Shown: positions 10,544 through 18,434 of the stretch, piece by piece
How positions within the stretch are numbered: position 1 is the stretch's first letter
How the letters are laid out: each line of letters starts with the position of its first letter
From: Cydia pomonella
Lineage: Eukaryota > Arthropoda > Insecta > Lepidoptera > Tortricidae
Reading direction: 5' to 3'
NCBI RefSeq assembly: GCF_033807575.1
Contig: NC_084729.1
Coordinates: 8,246,001 to 8,310,000 of the forward strand
Length of the DNA stretch: 64,000 nt
Position numbers and translations under genes: made by a program
The notes under the pieces: generated by a model
Databases searched by the model: none
The model's input: only the letters and a program-made list of their open reading frames with translations
Told to the model about the DNA's origin: nothing

Positions 10544-11212
10544 TCAATTGAAAATATAGGTATTACACAAAATATCGGTGGCATAACACTTGATTTCAGA
10601 GTCGACAATATCGTTTACATTGCACAAACTACCTATAATATTGCGTGCATGTTGAACATTAGCGGGGTGATATATCTTGAAATGTTTCTTGAAGAAGTTG
10701 AGACGGTTTTCGTAGGTAGACTTTATTTTGTTCAAGTATCCGATACGTGCGTTAATACACTCCATAACACATTCGATATGACTCCATTCCATGTGGTTTA
10801 TCACCAAGGGGTGTGTGTTCGTCACCGGTTCATTGTCACAGCTGAGTAAAAGTAACGGTACAGGAGAGATACACATCCGAAGACGATCGCACTGAATCAG
10901 CTCTGGTGAAACACACATTGGGCTATGAAAGAAGTTTCCAATGACGTCAACTTTTTCCGCAAACATTGCATTCCATTCTTCACAGGTGAGTTCATAATGG
11001 CCATTAAAACTGACACAGGTATGTAATCTGATTTTAGCTTGAATAAACTGCAACTTTAAGTATACATGGATATTTGCAATCGGAGCACTTGCACCAGCAG
11101 GACAGCGTTTGAGATTGTAGACACTCTTGCTCAGCTCACAGCAACCATCACCAGCACCGGAACAATCAATCGACGGTGTGTAAGAAGGTAAAAAAATGTT
11201 TGAATAATTCAT
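10544..11212 (-). CDS. Unknown protein downstream of the capsid gene in the element (222 aa)
   Basis: An uninterrupted frame of 222 codons begins at an ATG (11212), about 60 bp after the stop of the capsid-like gene on the same strand. The N-terminal third is Cys-rich (DCSGAGDGCCELSKS, then C at about residues 38, 66 and 77). The middle reads VIGNFFHSPMCVSPELI and HPLVINHMEWSHIECVMECINARIGYLNKIKS. The C-terminal third is basic and Asn-rich. I see no signal peptide, membrane segment or known motif. Co-orientation with the capsid genes and the short spacer suggest a leftward transcription unit and a structural or late role, but this is inference from context only. Confidence 0.6.
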   Translation of the reverse strand: MNYSNIFLPSYTPSIDCSGAGDGCCELSKSVYNLKRCPAGASAPIANIHVYLKLQFIQAKIRLHTCVSFNGHYELTCEEWNAMFAEKVDVIGNFFHSPMCVSPELIQCDRLRMCISPVPLLLLSCDNEPVTNTHPLVINHMEWSHIECVMECINARIGYLNKIKSTYENRLNFFKKHFKIYHPANVQHARNIIGSLCNVNDIVDSEIKCYATDILCNTYIFN

Positions 11213-11270
11213 TTTTTAAACGTATTTTCAAAGTTCCAAGACACGTTTACAATTGAGGGTGGTCAATGCT

Positions 11271-12494
11271 CTACTGAATGATTTTACGTGTGGCACTGGT
11301 GAGAGCGTTGTACTCAAACAGTGAATCATTGATAATGAGACAGTATGCCGTGGTGTTGGCAGGTACATTCTCTTTAAACTCCATTTCCAATTTAATATCA
11401 ATAGCACCAGCTCCCGAGTTGAAGCTGTCACACTGTCTGGACGTGTCAATGACTATTAATGGAGAGTGTGTCTTGTAATGAGCATAATTTACTTGAGGGC
11501 TGGTATGATCACGGCTGTAGTACGATCGTTGGAAATTGGTAAATGCGTCATATAAGAGCGCATAGTTGTTTGTTTTAAATTCAGCCGAAAAAGGATCGTA
11601 TGGATAATACTGTGCGTTCAAATACACCCTGCAATTGGTAAGATTACAATGGTCGAATATACTCATATCTTTGGTCTTGTCGTTCCTGCGTGCCGTTTGG
11701 AAACCAACAATGAGATAGCGAGGTTTCTCCAGCTGAGTACTAGTCTTGATGCACCAAATATGACGTTCTGAGGAAGGTAGTACGGGATATTCATACAGTT
11801 CCCACGTGCGGAACGCTATCTGAACTGGTATGCTGCCCTCAACATACGACATTAAGCGCAGTTTCTCCTTATCAGATACTTTTATGACTGGCATCCTCCA
11901 TGTGACACGAGTGATTTCAATCTCACCATTTGGAGTCGGCGGTTTCGGTACCGTATTCGGATCAACGGGTGCTAAATCTAAACAGTTTACATCTATACTG
12001 GCGCGATTTAATATCAACTCGTGTTTCCCATTCATTATTACCTTCTTGTAGTCCTCGGCGAAACCCAAGAAATGAGATAGTGGTATGGTTAATGTAAACT
12101 TGTCATGTATCTTTTTAGCACCAACTTCCCACCCCGCTGTCTGAAGACTATGGTCCATTTCCTTGGTGTATGAGATTAGTCCCTTAATGGTGGATGTGAT
12201 GCCGCAGTTTCTCGCTCGATCAATCTCCACACCGTTCAATTCATAACGAATGTCTTGAAATAAAAAAGCAGCACCATTGTTGACCAGTAGACAGCCTTTC
12301 TCCACAGTGCCTTCCACTAATATTTGACTCTGACTCGGTAGTAGAATTAGATCTTGACGGTTGATACATATGTGGATGTTATCGTTGTTTTTGAAAGAGT
12401 CATTATACGGAGTGTATGGGTGAAATTCTATACTTTCTATACTGTCATCGAATAACACCTTCTCACCAATGTTTAAGATAGATGACGAGGACAT
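11271..12494 (-). CDS. Major capsid-like protein of the Polinton-type element (407 aa)
   Basis: The 407-codon frame starts at ATG 12494. It has the composition of a capsid jelly-roll protein: beta-rich, rich in Asn, Tyr and Pro, with no signal peptide or membrane span. Features include an early PYTPYND segment, INRQDLILLPSQSQILVEG (residues about 44-62), a central PPTPNGEIEITRVTWRMP hinge that could separate two jelly rolls, and a Tyr-rich YLNAQYYPYDPF region near residue 305. It lies immediately downstream of the penton-like and small-basic genes in one leftward block, as capsid genes usually do in these elements. At about 400 aa it is shorter than many Polinton hexon-like proteins. Assignment rests on gene order and a recalled resemblance to uncharacterised arthropod proteins; a structure prediction would settle it. 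Confidence 0.72.
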   Translation of the reverse strand: MSSSSILNIGEKVLFDDSIESIEFHPYTPYNDSFKNNDNIHICINRQDLILLPSQSQILVEGTVEKGCLLVNNGAAFLFQDIRYELNGVEIDRARNCGITSTIKGLISYTKEMDHSLQTAGWEVGAKKIHDKFTLTIPLSHFLGFAEDYKKVIMNGKHELILNRASIDVNCLDLAPVDPNTVPKPPTPNGEIEITRVTWRMPVIKVSDKEKLRLMSYVEGSIPVQIAFRTWELYEYPVLPSSERHIWCIKTSTQLEKPRYLIVGFQTARRNDKTKDMSIFDHCNLTNCRVYLNAQYYPYDPFSAEFKTNNYALLYDAFTNFQRSYYSRDHTSPQVNYAHYKTHSPLIVIDTSRQCDSFNSGAGAIDIKLEMEFKENVPANTTAYCLIINDSLFEYNALTSATRKIIQ

Positions 12495-12685
12495 ACTTTG
12501 AAACCGATACTCTGTAAAAATGTACTGTTTTCTCTAGTCAATTTCCTTGGTTGTTGTTGTTTTTGTAGTGACTGCCGCTGTCTCTCGTTAATACGACGAG
12601 TTGTAGTAGTTCTCTCGACGAGAGCAAGATCTCGACTAGTTGTGAAGGTGTTGTTACCAAGGCTTTTATTGTTATGTATAATCAT
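12473..12685 (-). CDS. Small basic protein overlapping the capsid gene start (70 aa)
   Basis: The ATG at 12685 opens 70 codons that overlap the first 22 nt of the capsid-like gene in another frame. The protein is Arg/Thr/Gln-rich (TTTTRRINERQRQSLQKQQQ) and ends with RKLTRENSTFLQSIGFKVCPRHLS. The LTREN..FL.SIG block looks like a conserved short motif rather than random sequence. It sits in the 9-bp space after the penton-like gene with the same orientation. Role unknown; a core or scaffolding peptide is possible. The chance of a spurious ORF is moderate. Confidence 0.5.
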   Translation of the reverse strand: MIIHNNKSLGNNTFTTSRDLALVERTTTTRRINERQRQSLQKQQQPRKLTRENSTFLQSIGFKVCPRHLS

Positions 12686-12694
12686 TTTTTTTTT

Positions 12695-13408
12695 TTACTT
12701 TTTACGAATATGCAAACGAAGTGCAATGCTTTCACCTCGGAAATTTACCGTATTACCGTGCTCGTTTACAATGCGCAATTCAATGTTTTGTATGCGATTG
12801 TTACTCTTCTTGACGGGTAGATATATAATATTGGTAGGTTGTTCAATAATTTGGTAGCCGGGCGGGACGTCAGGTGAAAACTCGTGTAAAACATGTGACG
12901 GCTTGTTGTTTACGAATGAGCCCTCCACAATATTGCACTCTATTCTTATAGTGTTTGTAATGATTATGTTAATTGTTTTATCCGACCAATGTGATGTTTT
13001 TGCTTTAAGCTTTTTCGCTGAATAACCAAACAATGACCCTATGCTGTTTGGTTTGTCAAAGCGAATATCATACTTTGGCGAGAATATCATACACTTGGAG
13101 GTATTGTTATTTACAAAGATATCCACCAATTTTTCACCATCACCTTTAGCCCTCTTTGTCATTTCCTCGTTCAAGAGGTGTATTATACTGGAGAGCTCGT
13201 ATGAACCTTCAGGAATTGCGATTACATCATCCCCATAGTGAAACATATTATTGCTCTTATCAACATTAGGAATAGTGTTGAAAGTCTTAAAGTACACGAG
13301 AGCACACTCGTAAAAACCATCATTGTCCAATTCTAGAGCCGGTTGAAAGTCTACATTCAACACAGGCTCGTTACCGCTCAGACTTATTGTGAATGATGTC
13401 ATAGACAT
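12695..13408 (-). CDS. Penton-like minor capsid protein (237 aa)
   Basis: The frame starts at ATG 13408 (a second ATG follows two codons later). The protein is beta-rich without a signal peptide. Visible blocks are DGFYECALVYFKTFNTIPNV (residues 31-50), IAIPEGSYELSSIIHLLNEEM (about 69-89), NSIGSLFGYS, IIITNTIRIECNIVEGSFVN and a C-terminal NTVNFRGESIALRLHI. The size fits a single jelly-roll vertex protein, and the partner major-capsid-like gene follows in the same direction. Penton identity comes from family gene order plus remembered resemblance to arthropod homologues, not from a search. Fibre or other minor capsid protein is the alternative. Confidence 0.62.
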   Translation of the reverse strand: MSMTSFTISLSGNEPVLNVDFQPALELDNDGFYECALVYFKTFNTIPNVDKSNNMFHYGDDVIAIPEGSYELSSIIHLLNEEMTKRAKGDGEKLVDIFVNNNTSKCMIFSPKYDIRFDKPNSIGSLFGYSAKKLKAKTSHWSDKTINIIITNTIRIECNIVEGSFVNNKPSHVLHEFSPDVPPGYQIIEQPTNIIYLPVKKSNNRIQNIELRIVNEHGNTVNFRGESIALRLHIRKK

Positions 13409-13472
13409 GATACTGACGGGTAGACGATTAGTGTAAGAATGAAACTACACATGTAATGCTCATGATATTTAT

Positions 13473-13841
13473 TTAAAACAAACGCTTAGCATTGGTACAC
13501 AGGAAGGCCAAACATAAGTGTCCACAATTTACAGTATTAAATTTCTGTAATCGATTGTAATTATACTCTACTCGCATGTTGCGCTGTTGTTTGGTACTAG
13601 CGGAATCATTTATATAATCAATAAACTCTCGAGGTGGTCTCAAATCACCAAAGCTATCAAAATATAGACAATAATTACCCTTTTTCGCATAGGCACACCA
13701 ATGTGTACCTTCACCCTGCTGAGAGTCTAAATTGATAATACCAGTTTCATAATAGTGAGGTTTCTTTGGGAGATTATCTCGCATGAAAACACCCCTAAAG
13801 TAGGGGATTTTCTCTCTACGTGCAAATCTCACAATGTCCAC
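13473..13841 (-). CDS. Adenain-like cysteine protease (maturation protease), N-terminus not ATG-initiated
   Basis: The frame ends at 13473 and contains the full catalytic set of the adenovirus-type C5 family. Counting from the GTG codon at 13841, these are His47 in GEGTHWCAY, Asp62 in YFDSFG, Gln99 and Cys106 in VNCGHLCLAFL. An N-terminal block YFRGVFMRDNLP precedes them. Such proteases cleave capsid precursors during virion maturation. Oddly, the frame continues open upstream of any ATG: residues LPPIGQALTD lie before the GTG, and it reaches the A13 run (T13 at 13885-13897) inside the preceding gene. The conserved-looking N-terminus can thus be translated only by fusion with the GGFLP protein, through a -1 shift or slippage, or the A run is a sequencing or mutational error. 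Confidence 0.85.
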   Translation of the reverse strand: MDIVRFARREKIPYFRGVFMRDNLPKKPHYYETGIINLDSQQGEGTHWCAYAKKGNYCLYFDSFGDLRPPREFIDYINDSASTKQQRNMRVEYNYNRLQKFNTVNCGHLCLAFLCTNAKRLF

Positions 13842-13873
13842 ATCGGTGAGAGCTTGACCAATCGGAGGTAAAT

Positions 13874-13920
13874 CTAATTTCTTGTTTTTTTTTTTTTCGC
13901 CACTTTTGCAGTTGCCGTTA

Positions 13921-13951
<31 letters not shown>

Positions 13952-14251
13952 GTTATTAGCCGGTGTAATGTAGAGTCCCATTCCACGTTTATAAGGTGCT
14001 AAATATAAACCTCTACCGACAATCTTGCTTTCATTGTTATTATTATTATTTCTATTCCTGACCATTTCATAAATATTTTTAGCAGCAGTGGTAACACCGC
14101 CGGCCAAAGTTCCCGTGGCTGCTAAAGCACCCAGTAGCGGTATCAAAGCTGGTAGGAAACCGCCTTTCTTAGGTATTGGAATGACTCGCTGTTTCTGTTG
14201 TCCCTTAACAATTTTCCCTTTAACAAAATGTTTAGCAGCTTTTACACCCAC
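13874..14251 (-). CDS. Membrane-active GGFLP protein (adenovirus pX/pVI-like position), lacks its own ATG
   Basis: The open frame is basic at the start (KHFVKGKIVKGQQKQ). It then has a Gly/Ala/Leu hydrophobic segment KKGGFLPALIPLLGALA (about residues 28-44) and a GRGLYLAPYKRGMGLYI repeat, and ends with a poly-Ala stretch encoded by a GCA repeat (13923-13950) and a Lys run. Proteins with this GGFLP-type amphipathic block accompany Polinton and adenovirus capsid genes and are thought to act on membranes (family knowledge). No ATG precedes the hydrophobic block in this frame. It is open back into the end of the PLA2 gene, where an A8 run (T8 at 14300-14307) would connect the two with a frame change. 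It ends at the A13 run leading into the protease frame. Confidence 0.62.
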
Positions 14252-14264
14252 TTTTAGTAGTGTA

Positions 14265-14744
14265 TTAGTAGCTGTATCCTTCTTTTTCGCAATGTGTTTT
14301 TTTTACAGCATCACGACTTGCTTTAATGACTTTAGATATGGGAATCATACCCATACCGTGTTTAACTTTATATTTCATAATCTTATCTACCGCTAACGCG
14401 GCAATACGTTCACCAATTGAATTGTTACCACGCCAACGATTTTCAGCAGCTTGGGCCAATCGCAAATCTGCTTGATGACGTCCCTCCAATGTTTTATCAC
14501 GTGAGTAGGCAATATCGTGTAATTTACAAGCTTCGTCAAGCGGATTCACACCGGGATCGTTGCGAGCCAATCTCTCCTTCAATCTAGTACCGGGACCGCA
14601 ATAATTGTAACCGGGTATGTGCGCTTCGAATGGTAGATTATTAATTAAATTATTTATAATACCCCCACCGCTACTATGAGATCGCAGTCGTCTAGGTCGT
14701 TTGGGATTATGCTTAACACTAACCCCGCCAATGTGTGTTATCAT
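14265..14744 (-). CDS. Parvovirus-type phospholipase A2 domain protein (159 aa)
   Basis: The ATG at 14744 opens the leftward block. A basic, NLS-like KRPRRLRS lies at residues 15-22. The calcium-loop motif YCGPG is at 48-52. The catalytic region reads DEACKLHDIAYS, with Asp70, Cys73, His76, Asp77 and Tyr80. This matches the secreted/viral PLA2 signature, in which His76 and Asp77 correspond to the catalytic dyad. In parvoviruses such a domain sits at the VP1 N-terminus and permeabilises endosomal membrane during entry; a similar role is inferred here. The catalytic residues are intact. The last 14 or so codons, after an A8 run, look unrelated, and the downstream GGFLP frame opens there, so the true product may be a longer fusion. 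Confidence 0.85.
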   Translation of the reverse strand: MITHIGGVSVKHNPKRPRRLRSHSSGGGIINNLINNLPFEAHIPGYNYCGPGTRLKERLARNDPGVNPLDEACKLHDIAYSRDKTLEGRHQADLRLAQAAENRWRGNNSIGERIAALAVDKIMKYKVKHGMGMIPISKVIKASRDAVKKTHCEKEGYSY

Positions 14745-14890
14745 CTCAAGTATCTATACTTGACTGTGTACGTGAGTATAAAGTATGCCTATATATCTAT
14801 ATAATATTTAAACCTTTGAAATTTGATCATGTATGTGTGTATGTGTGAGTATAAAATACATGTCCTAACGATTTGATACATCACAGTGAA
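14745..14890. promoter_or_regulatory. Divergent promoter region between the PLA2 and ATPase genes
   Basis: This 146-bp space separates two start codons on opposite strands and is the only place in the element where the main blocks diverge. It contains AGTATAAAATA at 14849-14859 on the plus strand, about 35 nt before the ATPase ATG. TATATAGATATATAGG-type TATA sequences lie at about 14788-14804 for the minus strand. Confidence 0.5.
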
Positions 14891-15598
14891 ATGAAGCTTA
14901 AAAAACAAAACACGTCACTGGCTATTAAAGATTGGAGTGTTGTGCTAGATGATAATGTGAAACCAGCAATGACTCGTCGCTCCCTTAAACATGGCTCGTT
15001 GCTGGCGAATAACATTAGATGTCTCATCTGTGGACCTTCCAACTGTGGCAAGACAAATGTTCTGTTGTCTCTGCTCTTACATCCGAACGGTGTAAAGTTT
15101 CATAATGTTTATCTTTATTCGAAATCATTGAATCAACCTAAATACAAGTTTCTGAGTGACGTTTTAGAGCAAGCGGGTGACATACCGTTTCACACGTACA
15201 ATGATAAGAGTCAAGTCGTCCCACCGGAGGAAGCTGCGGAGGACAGCGTCATTGTATTTGACGATGTGGCTTTGGAAGATCAAGATGCCATTCGTCAGTA
15301 CTTTGCAATGGGACGTCATCGTTGGTTAGATTGTTTCTACTTATGCCAGACATATAGTAGGATACCTAAACAGTTGGTACGTGATAATGCCAATCTTATA
15401 TTGCTATTCAAACAGGACGAGTTGAATTTAAAACATGCCTATGACGATCACGTGAACACCGATATGGGTTGGGAAAAATTTAAGGAAATTTGTCGCGAGT
15501 GTTGGCAGAAAAAGTACACTTTTTTAACAATCGACAAGGAGAGAGACATTAATAAGGGTCGATATCGTAAAGGATTTGACGTTTTCATTATTGTATAA
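14891..15598 (+). CDS. FtsK/HerA-A32-like DNA packaging ATPase (235 aa)
   Basis: The P-loop is perfect: GPSNCGKT at residues 48-55. The Walker B strand SVIVFDD lies at 119-125. A CQTYSRIPKQLVRDNANLILLF segment follows, matching the sensor region of genome-packaging ATPases of the A32 type. The 235-residue size is typical for Polinton and adintovirus ATPases. The ATG at 14891 is chosen because the frame upstream opens only at a TTG (14873) and a TATA-like sequence ends near 14859. The enzyme would pump element DNA into preformed capsids. It heads the rightward block. No inactivating change is seen. Confidence 0.9.
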   Translation: MKLKKQNTSLAIKDWSVVLDDNVKPAMTRRSLKHGSLLANNIRCLICGPSNCGKTNVLLSLLLHPNGVKFHNVYLYSKSLNQPKYKFLSDVLEQAGDIPFHTYNDKSQVVPPEEAAEDSVIVFDDVALEDQDAIRQYFAMGRHRWLDCFYLCQTYSRIPKQLVRDNANLILLFKQDELNLKHAYDDHVNTDMGWEKFKEICRECWQKKYTFLTIDKERDINKGRYRKGFDVFIIV

Positions 15599-15756
15599 AA
15601 TTTAGTGTCATCTCCGGTTTATTATCAGTTTTATGTTGTCAGCTACTGAAGAACAACGTCGTTTAATTTATATCCTATCAACATATTAGCATCGGCCGTA
15701 CCAAAAGCAGCAGCAGCAGCAAAAGCAGCATCAGCACATACACTATAAAATAAAAT

Positions 15757-16866
15757 ATGTTTGGTAATAAAAAGTTGAAACGGAAACTCGTAGATTCCAT
15801 TGAGAGTGTAAAGAGAAAAGTAAAAGCGTTGCGAGCAGATAAAACTTTGCTTGACACTTCGCTAGCTCAAACCTTTGAACCAATTACAAAACCGCTCAAT
15901 GTTTTAATGACTAAAGCTTTAGAATCTAAAGGTAATAATAATAATGATGACAATGCTAAACCAGCAGTAATGAATAACCCCCAGCTCCCTTTGATAAAGA
16001 CCTCCACACCATTGTCAAAACATTCACGTAAAAGGAAATATCTGATTAAAACCGAAGAACCCAATAGTAAACTGATTAAGTGGAGTAATAATCTTTTTAC
16101 AAAAACACAACAGTTTGATGATGCTGCTGATGATGATGATGATGAAGATGATTCTAATGATGATGCTGATAATGATGATGATGATGATGAAAGAAAAACA
16201 GAGGGAGATGAAGAGTTTAGCGATGCTGAAGATATGAAGTCGGCTCTTGAATTTGATGAAGGTGGTGGTGGTGGTGGTAGTGGTAATAGTAGTATTGATG
16301 ATCTACAAAATAAATATATGAAACATCTTTTAAAAACATCAAAAATACCATTTGGTGTTTATCTCAAGGATAATAAAATGCATATTGGTAATAGTCGGGT
16401 TAAAATCATTGATGACGTGTTACATATTAAAGATTCACGATTCAACCTAACTCCTGGACTGTTGGAACTTATCTTTAAAAGAATACCAAACAAGAATATA
16501 GTTTTGAGAAAAGATGTAGAGGATTACAATAATATTTTAGACATTACAAACGCTCATCGTAGAGGATTCTCGCCAAACGGCCAATTGAGTGGAGATAGAA
16601 GTGTAAAATATCAATGTTACATTAAACAACCACAAGAATCAAAGAAACATAAAGAAGGTGGATGTTTGAACTCTGGTAGAAGAGATATATTAACAACTAA
16701 AACTTTTTATCCTAAAACTGATTATATCTATTGGGATGATCCCAACGAACTGGTGAGCCGTTTACAGCTTTTGATAGCATCACAGAATGCTGGCAACACC
16801 TCTCATTCGAACGAGATCAATGCAATCGTTGAGGAACTGACTGAGAGCGGTATAATTTTAAAGTAA
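15757..16866 (+). CDS. Asp-rich protein with a conserved-looking C-terminal domain (369 aa)
   Basis: The ATG at 15757 lies 158 bp after the ATPase stop. The N-terminal 110 residues are basic. Residues about 119-150 are almost pure Asp/Glu with Asn (low complexity from GAT repeats), followed by a GGGGGGSGNSS linker near 170. From about residue 185 to the end there is a globular-looking domain. It includes FGVYLKDNKMHIGNSRVKI, LTPGLLELIFKRIP, a Lys-rich loop, then YWDDPNELVSRLQLLIASQ and SNEINAIVEELTESG. I recall this terminal block from uncharacterised arthropod proteins linked to similar elements, with no established function. Acidic plus basic segments could suit a core or scaffold protein, but this is speculation. 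Confidence 0.7.
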   Translation: MFGNKKLKRKLVDSIESVKRKVKALRADKTLLDTSLAQTFEPITKPLNVLMTKALESKGNNNNDDNAKPAVMNNPQLPLIKTSTPLSKHSRKRKYLIKTEEPNSKLIKWSNNLFTKTQQFDDAADDDDDEDDSNDDADNDDDDDERKTEGDEEFSDAEDMKSALEFDEGGGGGGSGNSSIDDLQNKYMKHLLKTSKIPFGVYLKDNKMHIGNSRVKIIDDVLHIKDSRFNLTPGLLELIFKRIPNKNIVLRKDVEDYNNILDITNAHRRGFSPNGQLSGDRSVKYQCYIKQPQESKKHKEGGCLNSGRRDILTTKTFYPKTDYIYWDDPNELVSRLQLLIASQNAGNTSHSNEINAIVEELTESGIILK

Positions 16867-16969
16867 GAAAACAGACCCTCTTCTGTTAGCTGTTTTTAAA
16901 CCTGTTCTGAGCTGTTATCTAATAAAACAGACATGTTTTGTAACTAAGCCTCTCCCCCCTTGCTACCTT

Positions 16970-16978
16970 GTTATAAAT
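16970..16978 (+). promoter_or_regulatory. TATA box before the small coiled-coil and integrase genes
   Basis: TTATAAATA lies 35-43 nt upstream of the ATG at 17013, with a TTCACTTTCAC start-like stretch between. Because a start site about 30 nt downstream would exclude the ATG at 16983, it favours initiation at 17013. Confidence 0.55.
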
Positions 16979-17012
16979 ACCGATGAGACCTCCCCCATCG
17001 TTCACTTTCACA

Positions 17013-17351
17013 ATGCCTCTTAACAAGTTTGGACAATACTTGGGTAGCGAGTCTACAATCCGTGACGACTTGAAAGTGGAACGAGATTTAGTAAATTTTG
17101 AAAATAGACGGGTGGCAGGAATTCATAAATCTTTTCTTAAAACTGATGCTATTTGTAGGGCTGAATTGGATGAACAAGTAGTATTTTTAAACACAAAGCT
17201 AAAGGCAAATATTAAAGATATAAAAGATTTATGGGTAAAGGTTGAACAATTATCAGCTAGAATTACTACACAAACACACGCACCACAACCAGCCCAAACA
17301 CCATCAGCAACGGCAATAGCTCCAGGAAAGCGATTGAAGAAAAATGAGTAA
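17013..17351 (+). CDS. Small coiled-coil protein overlapping the integrase start (112 aa)
   Basis: Starting at the ATG 17013 the protein begins MPLNKFGQYLG. It then has a charged, Leu/Ile-spaced central region (FLNTKLKANIKDIKDLWVKVEQLSARI) that suits a coiled coil, and ends in a Pro/Ala/Thr-rich tail with KRLKK. An in-frame ATG ten codons earlier (16983) is possible but lies too close to the TATA sequence. The last 8 nt overlap the integrase ATG at 17344 (ATGA-type overlap), so one rightward transcript probably carries both. Role unknown; homologue-like short proteins accompany integrases in related elements as I recall. Confidence 0.6.
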   Translation: MPLNKFGQYLGSESTIRDDLKVERDLVNFENRRVAGIHKSFLKTDAICRAELDEQVVFLNTKLKANIKDIKDLWVKVEQLSARITTQTHAPQPAQTPSATAIAPGKRLKKNE

Positions 17352-18258
17352 AGCTCAAGTGGTCAACGAGATACACAGGTATGCGAGAAAAACATTTCCA
17401 CGTCGTCGATTCATTCAGAGGGGGCTCGATGACACATGGCAGATTGATCTAATTGATATGCAAAAGTACTCCAAGGATAATAACAACTACAAGTATATTC
17501 TAGTGTGTATCGATACCTTTTCCAAATACGCTTGGATGCAACCGCTAAAGTCTAAGAGCGCTGAAGATGTTACAAAGGCAATGAGCAGAATTTTGAGTGA
17601 AAACGGGAGAAAGCCCAAGAATATTCAATCAGATGATGGAAAAGAGTTTTTCAATGTCAAATTTAAATCGCTCATGAAACATCATCATATCAATCACTAC
17701 TCTACCTATAGTGTCATGAAAGCTTCCATAGTGGAAAGGCTAATTAGAACCTTAAAACATTGGATTTGGAAACAATTTAGCATGAATGGTTCCTACAAAT
17801 GGATACAGCTGACAAGTGAAGTGGAACAATATTACAATAACAAACTGCATCGTACTATCGGTATGGCACCGGCGAGTGTGAATAAAAACAACTCTAAACA
17901 GTTGTTACATAAAGTCTACAATCACATTAAAGTCAAACCACGTGCCAAGTTCAAGGTCGGTCAACATGTGAGAATTAGTAAATATAAATCCACTTTCGCC
18001 AAAGGCTACACCGGCAATTGGACTACGGAAATATTTACAATAACTAAAGTGCAAACTACTAATCCAGTGACCTATTTACTTCAAGACGCTAATCACCAAC
18101 CCATCTCTGGATGTTTTTATGAACAAGAGTTGCAGAAAACTAAACACAATGACATTTATCTAGTGGAAAAAGTTTTAAAGCGTCGTGGAAATAAAGTGTA
18201 TGTAAAATGGCTTGGCTTAAATGAAAAAAGTTGGATAGAAAAAGATAACATTGTGTAA
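17344..18258 (+). CDS. Retroviral-type DDE integrase with C-terminal chromodomain (304 aa)
   Basis: The rve catalytic core is complete. Asp35 in WQIDLID, Asp97 in QSDDGKEFF and Glu131 in ASIVERLIRTLKHW give the D,D,E triad, followed by YNNKLHRTIGMAP. An SH3-like segment (KFKVGQHVRISKYK, about residues 205-218) and a chromodomain-like end (DIYLVEKVLKRRGNKVYVKWLG, about 270-291, then SWIEKDNI) complete it. The N-terminal zinc module is short or missing. This is the Polinton/Maverick arrangement, and the enzyme explains the 6-bp target duplication seen at both ends. The chromodomain could guide insertion to marked chromatin. No disruption is seen, so the protein may still be active. Confidence 0.95.
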   Translation: MSKAQVVNEIHRYARKTFPRRRFIQRGLDDTWQIDLIDMQKYSKDNNNYKYILVCIDTFSKYAWMQPLKSKSAEDVTKAMSRILSENGRKPKNIQSDDGKEFFNVKFKSLMKHHHINHYSTYSVMKASIVERLIRTLKHWIWKQFSMNGSYKWIQLTSEVEQYYNNKLHRTIGMAPASVNKNNSKQLLHKVYNHIKVKPRAKFKVGQHVRISKYKSTFAKGYTGNWTTEIFTITKVQTTNPVTYLLQDANHQPISGCFYEQELQKTKHNDIYLVEKVLKRRGNKVYVKWLGLNEKSWIEKDNIV

Positions 18259-18269
18259 CTATTTTACTC

Positions 18270-18315
18270 AATAAATATTCATTTACTCCAAATCAATGAG
18301 GTTTCACTCAATAAA
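18270..18315 (+). terminator. Poly(A) signals after the integrase
   Basis: AATAAA occurs at 18270-18275 and again at 18310-18315, just after the integrase stop at 18258, in a convergent space facing the minus-strand gene that ends at 18435. Confidence 0.55.
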
Positions 18316-18434
18316 ACATTCCTATATTCAGTAATATGAATTTATTATTAATACGTGTACATTAAAACATTTACATTCGCAGCGAGCTAACAATTTAAAA
18401 TTTAACAATGACAAGGAATAAATGCATCATCACC

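Noticed and set aside
12498..12857. Plus-strand 119-codon frame opposite the small basic and penton-like genes
   Set aside because: It is poly-Leu/Cys composition produced by the complement of Arg/Gln-rich coding sequence; no motif.
15733..15756. TATAAAATAAAAT as promoter of the Asp-rich gene
   Set aside because: It lies only about 10 nt before the ATG, too near for a start site downstream of the TATA box to include the start codon.
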